A stretch of 64,000 bases of DNA from Rhodobacter sp. NTK016B. GTDB lineage: Bacteria > Pseudomonadota > Alphaproteobacteria > Rhodobacterales > Rhodobacteraceae. The translations under genes were made by a program, and so were the position numbers. Position 1 is the first letter of the stretch; each line of letters starts with the position of its first letter. Below the pieces are notes generated by a model. The model did not search any database, was not told where the DNA came from, and worked only from the letters and a program-made list of their open reading frames with translations. The stretch covers positions 186,001-250,000 of the forward strand of contig NZ_JAFKOK010000004.1 in NCBI RefSeq assembly GCF_017303295.1, in the 5' to 3' direction. Positions 28,101-36,256 of the stretch are shown piece by piece.

Positions 28101-29201
28101 TTACTCGTCATCGTCTTCCAGCAGTGTGATTTCCCCGATCTCGACCAGATTGCGCACCGCGGCCACGGCAGAGGCAAGGGCGGCTTCGGCCTCTTTCGCC
28201 TTGATGCGGCCGCGTGTTTCGACCTCGTCTCGCAGGGCGCCGGCCATACGCTGGGACATGTTGTTCAGAAGGAAGGTCGCGGCCTGACCGTCGGGGCTGT
28301 CGGGGGCCGGCAGGGTTGCCGCCAGCGCGGTGATCAGTTCCGCCTGCGGGATCTCGCGCAGCAGTTTCGGCACGTCGCGCGGGTTCACGCGTTCGGCGAT
28401 ATTGGCGAAGGTAAAGATCGCCTTGCGCACGCCCTCGGCGAAATCGGCGTCGTCCTCTTCCAGCCCGGTGAGCAGATCGTCGCGGACCTGTGACGAGGTA
28501 GAGTTCAGGATCGCACCAACCCGCGCGGCAGGGGCGGCGGGGAACGCGCGCGAGGGGCGGCCGTCGAGTTCGCGCGCGATCGACGTGCCGATCCGCGCCA
28601 CCATTTCGGGCGCGATTCCTTCGGTCAGCGACACGCCATACGCCACGCGCCGCGCCCGTTCCCCGGGCATCTTGCCCAGAATATCGGCCGCGCGGGCGAC
28701 CGGCAATTTCGATAGCACGACCGAGGCCACTTCGGCGCTTTCAGGTTCCAGCACACTCAACAGCGTTGGGGTATCGGCGCCGACGATCCGTTCCCACGGA
28801 TCTTCGCCCGCCAGCGCGCGCTGGCGCAGGCGCGAGCTGGCGCCGGGGCTGAGCTTGCCGTCGAGCGCTTTCAGCGCCCCGCCAAGATTGGACGGAAAGC
28901 TGAGCCCTACCTGTTCCATCGTCTCGACGAATTCAGCGATCACGGTGTTGAGCGTGTCGCGATCCACCAGCCGCATTTCGGCGATGGTTTCAGTCAGCGC
29001 CGTCTGCATGTCTTCGGGCAGCGCCGACAGCTTGATATCGGCCCCTTCCGCCACCAGTAGCCGGACGATGATCGCCGCTTTCTGACGACCCGTCAGTTTC
29101 TTGATCGTGCGACCCGACGCGGCATGCGCGTGCATCAGCGCCTCGGCGTCTGTGTCTGTGTCGAGCGACGGGAAAGAAAACTTGGCAAGGTCCTGTGACA
29201 T
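28101..29201 (-). CDS. fliG: FliG-type flagellar motor switch protein, isolated from other flagellar genes
   Basis: This 366-residue protein shows the FliG armadillo-like middle and C-terminal domains. LSVLEPESAEVASVVLSKLP and SLTEGIAPEMVARIG are from the middle domain. The C-terminal segment LTGLEEDDADFAEGVRKAIF to NNMSQRMAGALRDEVE matches the rotor domain with its charged residues. FliG couples stator torque to the flagellar rotor. No other flagellar gene lies in this window, so this is an orphan or second copy. The start at 29201 (MSQDLAKFSFPSL) is chosen over an upstream extension. An FNR-like box lies about 104 bp upstream. Confidence 0.85.
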   Translation of the reverse strand: MSQDLAKFSFPSLDTDTDAEALMHAHAASGRTIKKLTGRQKAAIIVRLLVAEGADIKLSALPEDMQTALTETIAEMRLVDRDTLNTVIAEFVETMEQVGLSFPSNLGGALKALDGKLSPGASSRLRQRALAGEDPWERIVGADTPTLLSVLEPESAEVASVVLSKLPVARAADILGKMPGERARRVAYGVSLTEGIAPEMVARIGTSIARELDGRPSRAFPAAPAARVGAILNSTSSQVRDDLLTGLEEDDADFAEGVRKAIFTFANIAERVNPRDVPKLLREIPQAELITALAATLPAPDSPDGQAATFLLNNMSQRMAGALRDEVETRGRIKAKEAEAALASAVAAVRNLVEIGEITLLEDDDE

Positions 29202-29304
29202 CGGCTCATCCGTTCTGGCTGAGCGCAGGATGCAGGAATGACGGTTAATCGACCGATAATTCCGAGCGGATTTTTTGCTGGTTTGGTAAGGGCGTTGCGC
29301 GGGC

Positions 29305-29318
29305 TTGATCCATGTCAA
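29305..29318 (+). promoter_or_regulatory. FNR/FnrL-like box in the fliG-ispG gap
   Basis: TTGAT-CCAT-GTCAA matches the FNR half-sites TTGAT-N4-ATCAA at nine of ten positions. It is flanked by C and G, so the dyad is CTTGAC/GTCAAG-like. The centre (29311.5) would be at -41.5 for a + strand start near 29353, the standard class II activating position. It could equally serve the divergent fliG gene. Confidence 0.6.
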
Positions 29319-29349
29319 GGTCGCGGCGCGTCGGGAGCATTAGACAGGA

Positions 29350-29457
29350 TGGCGAAGGGCAGGACATCGTCCGATCTTCATCTCCCGTTTCCGGGCGCAC
29401 CTTCCTGCGTCTGGTCGACTATGCCGCCGCGAGACCTCCCTCTCGCGGCGCTTTTTC
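29350..29457 (+). ncRNA. Candidate small RNA with FNR-like box and intrinsic terminator
   Basis: About 100 nt lie between an FNR-like box and a strong + strand terminator, with no + strand protein gene ending there. Three hairpins are seen: 29354-29379 (GAAG/CTTC outside, GGAC/GTCC inside), 29384-29395 (CCCG-TTTC-CGGG), and the terminator at 29425-29450 followed by CTTTTTCTT. The terminator loop is CCTCCC and the linker holds CATCTCCC; both are anti-Shine-Dalgarno-like seeds. hfq is encoded 2.7 kb away. The 5' end is a guess from the box position, and the strand follows the terminator polarity. No matching protein frame is closed within it. Confidence 0.5.
29425..29456 (+). terminator. Intrinsic terminator, + strand, with no coding gene in front
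   Basis: A perfect 10 bp stem (CGCCGCGAGA-type arm 29425-29434, TCTCGCGGCG 29441-29450) closes a CCTCCC loop and is followed by CTTTTT. On the - strand no U-run follows, so the polarity is +. The nearest upstream + strand gene, hflX, ends 1.3 kb earlier beyond the oppositely oriented fliG. A second 7 bp stem (GGGGCGC/GCGCCCC, 29464-29484) next to it may serve ispG on the - strand. Confidence 0.85.
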
Positions 29458-29499
29458 TTGTCCGGGGCGCCGCTAAAGCGCCCCGCCAGACTACTCGGC

Positions 29500-30627
29500 T
29501 CAGCCCGCCGCGACCGGCTCGGCCTCGGCTTCCAGCTCGGCTGCGCGCTTTTCGACGAGCTCGACGATATGGTCGATCATGCGGTCATTGGACATCTTGT
29601 GGTCCTGCTTGCCCGCCATGTAGATCATGCCCGAGCCCGCACCGCCGCCGGTGAAGCCGATATCTGTCATCAGCGCCTCGCCCGGGCCGTTCACCACGCA
29701 GCCGATGATCGACAGGCTCATCGGCGTCTTGATATGCGACAGCCGGTCTTCGAGGATCTCGACCGTCTTGATCACGTCAAAGCCCTGACGCGCGCAGGAC
29801 GGGCAGGAAATGATCTGCACGCCGCGTGTGCGCAGGCCCAGCGATTTCAGGATCTCGTAGCCGACCTTGACCTCTTCGACCGGGTCCGCCGACAGGCTCA
29901 CGCGGATCGTGTCGCCGATCCCGGCCCATAGCAGGTTGCCTAGCCCCACCGCCGATTTAACGGTCCCCGAAACGAAACCGCCCGCCTCGGTGATACCCAG
30001 ATGGATCGGCGCATCGGTGGCATCGGCCAGTTGCTGATAGGCGGCGGCGGCCAGGAACACATCCGAGGCTTTCACCGAAATTTTGAATTCGTGGAAGTCG
30101 TTATCTTGCAGGATCTTGATGTGATCGAGCCCGCTTTCGACCATCGCGTCGGGGCAGGGCTCGCCATATTTGTCGAGCAGGTGCTTTTCCAGCGAACCGG
30201 CATTCACGCCGATGCGGATCGAACAGCCGTGATCCTTGGCGGCGCGGATCACTTCCTTCACGCGCTTCTCGTCACCGATATTACCGGGATTGATCCGCAG
30301 GCAGGCGGCGCCCGCCTCGGCGGCTTCAATCGCGCGTTTGTAGTGGAAATGGATATCGGCCACGATCGGCACCGGGCTTTCGCGGCAGATCTCGCGCAGC
30401 GCCTGCGTGCTGGCCTGATCGGGGGTCGAGACACGGACGATATCGGCGCCGACATCGGCAGCTGCCAGCACCTGAGCCAGCGTGGCCTTGACGTCGGTGG
30501 TGTCGGTATTGGTCATCGTCTGCACCGAGATCGGTGCGTCGCCGCCCACGGGGACGGATCCCACCATGATCTTGCGCGAGGCGCGGCGCTCGATGTTGCG
30601 CCAGGGGCGGATCGGGTTCAGGGACAT
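29500..30627 (-). CDS. ispG: 4-hydroxy-3-methylbut-2-enyl diphosphate synthase IspG
   Basis: This is a 375-residue [4Fe-4S] enzyme of the MEP pathway that converts MEcPP (the IspF product) to HMBPP. IscG-type TIM-barrel text is clear: [16 protein letters not shown] and [13 protein letters not shown]. Cluster cysteines are in ISCPSCARQ and [11 protein letters not shown]. The length matches the family. The start at 30627 ([11 protein letters not shown]) is used, since upstream codons are not conserved in character. It follows the rodZ-like gene on the same strand, but a terminator separates them. Confidence 0.96.
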   Translation of the reverse strand: MSLNPIRPWRNIERRASRKIMVGSVPVGGDAPISVQTMTNTDTTDVKATLAQVLAAADVGADIVRVSTPDQASTQALREICRESPVPIVADIHFHYKRAIEAAEAGAACLRINPGNIGDEKRVKEVIRAAKDHGCSIRIGVNAGSLEKHLLDKYGEPCPDAMVESGLDHIKILQDNDFHEFKISVKASDVFLAAAAYQQLADATDAPIHLGITEAGGFVSGTVKSAVGLGNLLWAGIGDTIRVSLSADPVEEVKVGYEILKSLGLRTRGVQIISCPSCARQGFDVIKTVEILEDRLSHIKTPMSLSIIGCVVNGPGEALMTDIGFTGGGAGSGMIYMAGKQDHKMSNDRMIDHIVELVEKRAAELEAEAEPVAAG

Positions 30628-30708
30628 GGGGCCGGGCTCCTCGATCTGTGTCGATCCTGAGAAATGGGTCTGAGGGCTGAGATAAGGTCTGTGGCGGACG
30701 GCGGCAAT

Positions 30709-30742
30709 GCTGCAAAAGCAAAAGGCCCGCATCGCGCGGGCC
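30709..30742 (-). terminator. Intrinsic terminator after the rodZ-like gene
   Basis: On the - strand GGCCCGC and GCGGGCC form a 7 bp stem around a 5 nt loop (30724-30742), starting 20 bp after the stop codon. TTTTGCTTTTGC follows it. This is a good intrinsic terminator, so ispG probably has its own promoter in 30628-30708. Confidence 0.8.
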
Positions 30743-30762
30743 CCTGTCGATCACGTTTCGCC

Positions 30763-32031
30763 TTATTCCGCCTGAAGCTGGGCGACATAGACGGCCAGAT
30801 CGTCATCGCGTTCAAGATCGGCCACCTGATAGCTGCCCTGCAGCGCGTCGGCCTCCAGCGCCACATTGCGCACGACCGAAGCCGTGGGCGCAGCGGGGCC
30901 ATAGGCCTGACCGTTGATCAGGAAATAGACCGAGCTGGAATTGCCCGCATGCAGCGTCGGCACATCCTCGGTCTGCGGGATAGTGTAACGCTCTCCCGCG
31001 TCGAGGATCCGCTCGAAGATGACCGAACCGTCGGCGGCCCGCACGCGCAGCCATGCCGGACGCACGGCGAGCAGCTCGACCGTGTCGGGACCGGCGGCCA
31101 GCACCTGCGGCGCGGTCGGATCGGCGCTTTCATCGCTCGAGGCCAGAGCCGCCAGCACCGCGTCATCGGTCGCGGCACGCTGCGCGGCTTCGGCCGGGCG
31201 GGGCGTCGAGGCGGCGGGCACGATCGACGCGATCGGTCCGTCGCGCGGCACCACGATCGGCACATCGAGCGCGGGCGCCCGGGCGATGCGAACCATACCC
31301 TCGGCGCTGCCAGTGGCATCGTCGCCCTGCATCGAGCCTTCATCCGTCGCGCTGAGCGACGGCGACCGCGGCGCGGTGCCAGCCCCCATCAGCGGATCGG
31401 TGTCATTCTCGGCCAGCATGGACGGCGCGGCGCGCATATCCGTACCCAACGGGTTGATGTCGCTGGCGACGTTGGGGATGATATCGGCCGGGGCGACCTG
31501 AACGCGCTGCACTTCTTTCAGCACTGTCCAGCCCGCATAACCAAGGCCAAGGATCAGCGCGCAAAGGATCGTCACCGATCCCAGCGCACCGGGTTCGATC
31601 CGGCGCCAGAAGGGTTCGGGATCGGGCAGGATGCCAACGCCTTTCAGCGCACCGCCGCGGGCTTCGATCGGTTCGCTGCGCGAGGGCTTGTTGAGCCCCG
31701 ACATGCCGCCCATGCCCTGGACCTGAACCTGAAAACCGTGCTCGGCGCAGAAGCGCTCGTACACCCATTCGGGCTCCATACCCAGATAGCGGGCATAAGA
31801 CCGCACGAACCCGGCGATGAAGCTGGGGGTCTCGAACGCGTCGAGATCGCCATTCTCGATGGCTGCAATATACGCCGCCCGGATATGCAGTTCCCGCTGA
31901 ACGTCCAGCAGCGACTTGCCCAAAGTGGCGCGTTCGCCACGAAGGATGTCGCCGAGATGCAGTTCGAAATCATCGAAACCGCGTGGACTTTCATCGTGCT
32001 GCGCCGGAGGCTGTTCCTTCCGCCAGATCAT
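30763..32031 (-). CDS. rodZ: RodZ-like protein (HTH_25, one membrane helix, DUF4115)
   Basis: This 422-residue bitopic membrane protein has a cytoplasmic Cro/CI-like HTH_25 domain (about 22-90: LGDILRGERATLGKSLLDVQ, GDLDAFETPSFIAGFVRSYA), a transmembrane helix (about 148-170), a long Ala/Asp/Pro-rich periplasmic linker (about 180-330) and a C-terminal DUF4115 beta domain (about 335-420). RodZ links MreB to the wall elongation machinery. The linker is longer than in E. coli. Regulatory annotations of such genes as DNA-binding proteins are usually misleading. The gene starts at 32031. Confidence 0.85.
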   Translation of the reverse strand: MIWRKEQPPAQHDESPRGFDDFELHLGDILRGERATLGKSLLDVQRELHIRAAYIAAIENGDLDAFETPSFIAGFVRSYARYLGMEPEWVYERFCAEHGFQVQVQGMGGMSGLNKPSRSEPIEARGGALKGVGILPDPEPFWRRIEPGALGSVTILCALILGLGYAGWTVLKEVQRVQVAPADIIPNVASDINPLGTDMRAAPSMLAENDTDPLMGAGTAPRSPSLSATDEGSMQGDDATGSAEGMVRIARAPALDVPIVVPRDGPIASIVPAASTPRPAEAAQRAATDDAVLAALASSDESADPTAPQVLAAGPDTVELLAVRPAWLRVRAADGSVIFERILDAGERYTIPQTEDVPTLHAGNSSSVYFLINGQAYGPAAPTASVVRNVALEADALQGSYQVADLERDDDLAVYVAQLQAE

Positions 32032-32180
32032 CTGCCCTGTCCCTTGACCGCCTGCTCTGAATGGATCGCTTTGCCCCGACCACAACTTCCGCACCGGGAT
32101 AAGTGCGGACGAGTCGCCGGGAACGATCTCTTGCGTAAGGTTTAGCAGATCATCAAAAGCAATTGAAGTCTAAGACGTTC

Positions 32181-33410
32181 TCAGGCGGACATCTCGGCGC
32201 GATTCAGCGCACAATGCGACCACAGTTTGTCCATTGCGCCCACAACACGGTCGATTTCCTTGGGATCGTGTACCGGAGAGGGCGTGAAGCGCAGCCGCTC
32301 GGTGCCGCGCGGCACGGTCGGGAAGTTGATCGGCTGCACATAGACGCCGTGATCTTCCAGCAGCATGTCCGACAGCATCTTGCAGTGCACCGGGTTGCCG
32401 ACATGGACCGGGACGATGTGGCTGCCATGGTCGATGATCGGCATGCCCAAGCCTTTCAGTCGCATCTTCAGGATCCGCGCATGCAGTTGCTGCTTGTCGC
32501 GCAGCTCTTGCCCGGCGGCGGTCTTGAGGAACGCGATCGAGGCCGCGCAGCCCGCAGCCACGGCGGGCGGCAATGAGGTGGTGAAGATGAAGCCCGGCGC
32601 ATAAGACCTTATGGCGTCGACCATTTTCGCGCTCGCCGCGATATAGCCGCCCATCACGCCATAGGCTTTCGCCATGGTGCCGTTGATGATGTCGATGCGG
32701 TGCATCAGGCCGTCACGCTCGGCCACACCGGCGCCACGATGACCATACATGCCGACGGCGTGGACCTCGTCGATATAGGTCAGCGCGTTGAATTCGTCCG
32801 CCAGATCGCAGATCGCCTCGATCGGGCCGAAATCGCCATCCATCGAATAGATCGATTCGAAGGCGATGAGCTTCGGCGTGGCGGGATCGTCGGCTTCCAG
32901 AAGCTCGCGCAGATGGGCGACATCGTTGTGGCGGAAGATGCGCTTGGCACCGCCGTTGCGGCGCACGCCTTCGATCATCGAGGCGTGGTTCAGGGCATCG
33001 GAATAGATGATAAGCCCCGGAAAAAGCTTGGGAAGCGTCGAAAGCGTCGCATCATTGGCGATATAGGCCGAGGTGAAGACCAGCGCCGCTTCCTTGCGGT
33101 GCAGATCGGCGATCTCGGCTTCGAGACGCTTGTGAAAAACGGTCGTGCCCGAAATGTTCCGCGTCCCGCCCGAGCCCGCGCCGGTCGCGTCGAGCGCTTC
33201 GTGCATCGCGGCCAGAACCGTGGGGTTCTGGCCCATGCCGAGGTAATCGTTGCCGCACCAGACGCTGATGTCTTTCTTCGAGCCGTCTTCCTTGGTCCAG
33301 ATCGCGTGGGGGAAGTGCCCCTTCTTGCGCTCGATGTCGATGAAGGTCCGGTACCGCCCTTCGTCGTGTAGGCGCTGCAGGGCGGAATCGAGGGCGGCAT
33401 CGTAGGTCAA
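32181..33410 (-). CDS. hemA: 5-aminolevulinate synthase
   Basis: This 409-residue PLP enzyme condenses glycine and succinyl-CoA to 5-aminolevulinate, the first step of tetrapyrrole synthesis by the Shemin route. The Schiff-base lysine is K248 in [16 protein letters not shown], and [12 protein letters not shown] and [11 protein letters not shown] are family motifs. I chose a TTG start at 33410 with AGGAG 9 nt upstream. It begins [22 protein letters not shown], like other ALAS, and gives the same lysine number as the R. capsulatus enzyme. The open frame continues to an ATG at 33461. An FNR-like box lies about 90 bp upstream. Confidence 0.95.
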   Translation of the reverse strand: MTYDAALDSALQRLHDEGRYRTFIDIERKKGHFPHAIWTKEDGSKKDISVWCGNDYLGMGQNPTVLAAMHEALDATGAGSGGTRNISGTTVFHKRLEAEIADLHRKEAALVFTSAYIANDATLSTLPKLFPGLIIYSDALNHASMIEGVRRNGGAKRIFRHNDVAHLRELLEADDPATPKLIAFESIYSMDGDFGPIEAICDLADEFNALTYIDEVHAVGMYGHRGAGVAERDGLMHRIDIINGTMAKAYGVMGGYIAASAKMVDAIRSYAPGFIFTTSLPPAVAAGCAASIAFLKTAAGQELRDKQQLHARILKMRLKGLGMPIIDHGSHIVPVHVGNPVHCKMLSDMLLEDHGVYVQPINFPTVPRGTERLRFTPSPVHDPKEIDRVVGAMDKLWSHCALNRAEMSA

Positions 33411-33500
33411 GGGTCTTCTCCTGGCGTCCTGCTGGGCACTCTTTAGGTGTGGCCAGCTCAAAAGCTGGACGATCTCTGCATGTTTGAATGCGACATTAAC

Positions 33501-33514
33501 ATGACCTGGATCAA
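33501..33514 (-). promoter_or_regulatory. FNR/FnrL-like box upstream of hemA
   Basis: On the - strand TTGAT-CCAG-GTCAT matches eight of ten positions of TTGAT-N4-ATCAA. It lies 91 bp before the TTG start, in the gap after the unknown exported-protein gene. FnrL control of hemA is established in R. sphaeroides, so oxygen-linked control here is plausible. Confidence 0.6.
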
Positions 33515-33557
33515 TTGAAAAAAACGTCGCACCCTGAGGAATGTGACGTTTTTCCCA

Positions 33558-34142
33558 TCAATCTGCGATTACAACTTCGCAATCGGAAACCTCGGCACCG
33601 CCAATACAGGCCGCAACAGCGTCGGATCCGGCGTCACGGCCGGTGCCGATTCCCCATTGTCCGGTGCTGGGCGAAATGGCTAGCGCGCGGGGCGCCGAGG
33701 CGGCGGCGAAGTCGGTGGTGAAGCCGGTCGTCGCGTCCGAGGACAGCATCAAGGCCCGTTCTTCCCAGCCGGCGGGGCGCACTTCCAATGCGAGCGTGCA
33801 GGCGCTGCCGCCATCGCGGCGCGCATTGCAGCCGCTCAGCGCCGCGGCGCGCGCTGCGTCAGGCGAATGGTAATTCGCGGCCATGACGGTGGGGTCGGAC
33901 ATGATGCCCGCATCCGGTGCATAGGCGACGGCGGCATAGAAGGGCTGGCTGCGCGCCACGGTCATCAGGGCCGCGATCTCTTGTTCGCTCAGCCCGGGCA
34001 GGTCGTAACGGGCGACCTCGATCTGGCCCGCGGGGAAGACCATCGCCTGCGCGGTCCGCGACGGCACCGGGTCCGCCGTCGCGGCAGAGGCCAGCAGCGT
34101 GGCAAGGGCACAGGTCAGGGCGGTAACGGTGCGGTGCGACAT
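33558..34142 (-). CDS. Exported protein of unknown function with a DUF4189-like end
   Basis: This 194-residue protein starts with a clear Sec signal peptide (hydrophobic 5-21, cleavage near ASAATA|D). The mature part is Ala-rich with paired cysteines (SGCNARRDGGSACTL). Its last 40 residues, with TGQWGIGTGRDAGSDAVAACIG and DCEVV, resemble a DUF4189-type repeat (aromatic-rich segment, then Ala-x-x-x-Cys). That motif is seen in small periplasmic proteins of unknown role. It lies just upstream of hemA on the same strand, but the hemA promoter region separates the two. No function can be assigned. Confidence 0.7.
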   Translation of the reverse strand: MSHRTVTALTCALATLLASAATADPVPSRTAQAMVFPAGQIEVARYDLPGLSEQEIAALMTVARSQPFYAAVAYAPDAGIMSDPTVMAANYHSPDAARAAALSGCNARRDGGSACTLALEVRPAGWEERALMLSSDATTGFTTDFAAASAPRALAISPSTGQWGIGTGRDAGSDAVAACIGGAEVSDCEVVIAD

Positions 34143-34271
34143 TCGTGACTCCGGGTCGGTTTTCGGCCTTCACTTCTATCCACTTTATGACGCGAATGCA
34201 GCCCCTTGAGCGCCGCTTTTCGTGCACACATTCCGTTGAACGCCGTCCGCCCGCCTACGCCGCCGGGCGCA

Positions 34272-34305
34272 CCGCGCGGGCATCTGGACTTCGCCGCCCG
34301 CGCGG
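34272..34305 (+). other. Strong 5'-leader hairpin before the M20 peptidase gene
   Basis: CCGCGCGGGC (34272-34281) pairs perfectly with GCCCGCGCGG (34296-34305) around a 14 nt loop, ending 34 bp before the peptidase start codon. With no U-run it is not a simple terminator. It would be a stable leader structure, or a palindromic protein-binding site. Confidence 0.55.
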
Positions 34306-34339
34306 GACTAGGGTTGGGCCGCAACAACAGGGATGTTCC

Positions 34340-35728
34340 ATGACCTCCGATGCCGCCACCCCCGTCCTCGCTCATGTCGATATGCATCTCGACGAGTCGC
34401 TCGAGCGCCTGAAGGGCCTGCTGCGCATTCCGTCGATCTCGACCGATCCCGCCTTCAAGGCCGATTGCGACAAGGCCGCCGACTGGCTGGTCGATGAATT
34501 GGCCGAACTGGGCTTCGACGCCGCCAAGCATCCCACGCCGGGCCATCCGATGGTCGTCGCGCAGGATGATGACGGCGAAGGGATGCACCTTCTGTTCTAT
34601 GGTCACTATGACGTGCAACCCGTTGATCCGTTAGAGCTTTGGGCGCGCGACCCGTTCGACCCGCAGGTCGAGGAAACGCCCAAGGGCCGGGTGATCCGGG
34701 GACGCGGCGCAGCCGATGACAAGGGTCAGCTGATGACCTTCGTCGAGGCCTGCCGCGCGTGGAAAGCGGTGCATGGCAGCCTGCCGCTCAAAGTGTCGAT
34801 GTTCTTCGAGGGCGAAGAGGAATCGGGTTCGCCCTCGCTCGTGCCCTATATGAAAGAGCACGCCGAAGATCTGAAAGCCGATCTGGCGCTGATCTGCGAC
34901 ACCGGCATGTTCGACCCCGAAACGCCCGCCATCACAACCGCCCTGCGCGGCCTTGCCAAGATCGAGCTGGTCATCACCGGCCCCGACAAGGATCTGCATT
35001 CGGGCATGTATGGCGGCGCGGCCCGCAACCCGGCGCATGTCCTGTCCAAGATCCTGGCCGATCTGCACGACGAAAACGGCGGCTGCACGCTCGACGGCTT
35101 CTATGACGGCGTGCCGGAGCTGTCGAACGCGCAAAAGGCGCAATGGGAAAATCTGGGCTTCGATGCCGAGGCATTCCTGAAAAGCGTGGGCCTGTCGGTG
35201 CCCGCGGGCGAGAAAGGGCGCTCGGTGCTCGAAATGATCTGGTCGCGCCCGACCTGCGAGGTGAACGGCATGACCTCGGGCTATACCGGCGCGGGGTTCA
35301 AGACGGTGCTGCCATCGAAGGCGACGGCGAAAATCAGCTTCCGGCTGGTCGGTACGCAGGACCCCAAGGCGGTACTCGCCGCGCTCGAGGCGCATATCAA
35401 GGCACGGATGCCCGCCGATTGCCACTATGTCATCAATGAGCCCGAAGGCAGCAGTGCGACGACCATGCCGGTCGAGAACCCGGCTTTCGAAGCCGCGCGG
35501 CAGGCGTTGAGCGACGAATGGCCCAAACCGGCGGCCTTTATCGGCTGCGGCGGGTCGATCCCGATCGCCGGGCATTTCCAGACGCTTCTGGGCATGGATT
35601 CGATGCTGATCGGGTTCGGCAATGACGACGACCAGATCCACTCGCCCAACGAGAAATACGACCTGACCTCGTTCCACAAGGGCATCCGCAGTTGGGTGCG
35701 CGTGCTCGACGCGTTGTCGAAAGCCTGA
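34340..35728 (+). CDS. M20/M28-type dipeptidase
   Basis: This is a 462-residue zinc metallopeptidase of the M20 family (CNDP/PepV-like dipeptidases). Metal-site motifs: LLFYGHYDVQPVDP (His and Asp ligands), RGRGAADDKGQLMTF (bridging Asp), FFEGEEESGSP (catalytic Glu and ligand Glu), LALICDTGMF, and near the end IHSPNEKYDL (His ligand). A lid/dimerisation domain covers about 195-350. No signal peptide, so cytosolic. Start at 34340 (MTSDAATPVLAHVDMHL); codons upstream to 34145 are in frame but not family-like. Substrates are probably dipeptides or N-acylated amino acids. Confidence 0.93.
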   Translation: MTSDAATPVLAHVDMHLDESLERLKGLLRIPSISTDPAFKADCDKAADWLVDELAELGFDAAKHPTPGHPMVVAQDDDGEGMHLLFYGHYDVQPVDPLELWARDPFDPQVEETPKGRVIRGRGAADDKGQLMTFVEACRAWKAVHGSLPLKVSMFFEGEEESGSPSLVPYMKEHAEDLKADLALICDTGMFDPETPAITTALRGLAKIELVITGPDKDLHSGMYGGAARNPAHVLSKILADLHDENGGCTLDGFYDGVPELSNAQKAQWENLGFDAEAFLKSVGLSVPAGEKGRSVLEMIWSRPTCEVNGMTSGYTGAGFKTVLPSKATAKISFRLVGTQDPKAVLAALEAHIKARMPADCHYVINEPEGSSATTMPVENPAFEAARQALSDEWPKPAAFIGCGGSIPIAGHFQTLLGMDSMLIGFGNDDDQIHSPNEKYDLTSFHKGIRSWVRVLDALSKA

Positions 35729-35747
35729 ATCGAGGACGCCGGCGGTC

Positions 35748-36113
35748 TCACATCCGTCGGCAGGCAAGACAGGCGAGGGCCGTCCAGGCCCCCGCCGCCC
35801 CCAACGTCAGCGCGGCGCCGAGCGCCAGCTCGGGATGGGTAAGGACCAGCGCCAGCGGCAGACCCAGTGCCAGCGCGCTCCAGCTCAGGGCCATGGCGAG
35901 ATGCCGCTCGGGCTGCGGCACGATCAACGGCACCGCCAGCATTCCGGCAATCGCGGCGACCAGCGCCAGCACCTCGCCGCGCACCGGCACCAGCGTTGCG
36001 GCACCGGCGACAAGGGCAAGGCCGAAGAGCAGGCCGGCCCCCCGGGCCGACGCGACGAGGGCGGAAGGTATGGCGGGCGAGGGCGGGGCCGAAGGGCGCA
36101 GGATACGGGACAT
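35748..36113 (-). CDS. Small integral membrane protein, unknown
   Basis: This protein of about 121 residues has an N-terminal Ser/Pro/Arg-rich stretch and four hydrophobic helices (about 22-40, 43-58, 70-88 and 95-115). It is mostly Ala, Leu and Val. I do not recognise the family. The start at 36113 (MSRILRPSAPP) is preferred over an Arg-rich upstream extension to 36185. It is convergent with the M20 peptidase and divergent from the P450. Probably a real gene, though short alanine-rich frames in high-GC DNA deserve caution. Confidence 0.55.
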   Translation of the reverse strand: MSRILRPSAPPSPAIPSALVASARGAGLLFGLALVAGAATLVPVRGEVLALVAAIAGMLAVPLIVPQPERHLAMALSWSALALGLPLALVLTHPELALGAALTLGAAGAWTALACLACRRM

Positions 36114-36256
36114 GCCCGTTAGACGGCGCAGGCGGCCCGCCGGTTCAAAGATTGTCTCGCGGTGCCGCCGCGTCGTCCGCCGCACTTCTTGACCTTTCGG
36201 TCAGGTCCGGGCAACGTCCCGCTTTCCCCGAATGGCAGATCTGAACCGAGCCCCTT

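Noticed and set aside
29238-29654. A + strand open frame covering the candidate small RNA.
   Set aside because: It reads through a strong intrinsic terminator into the end of ispG, has no Shine-Dalgarno, and its text is Pro/Arg/Ala-rich shadow sequence.
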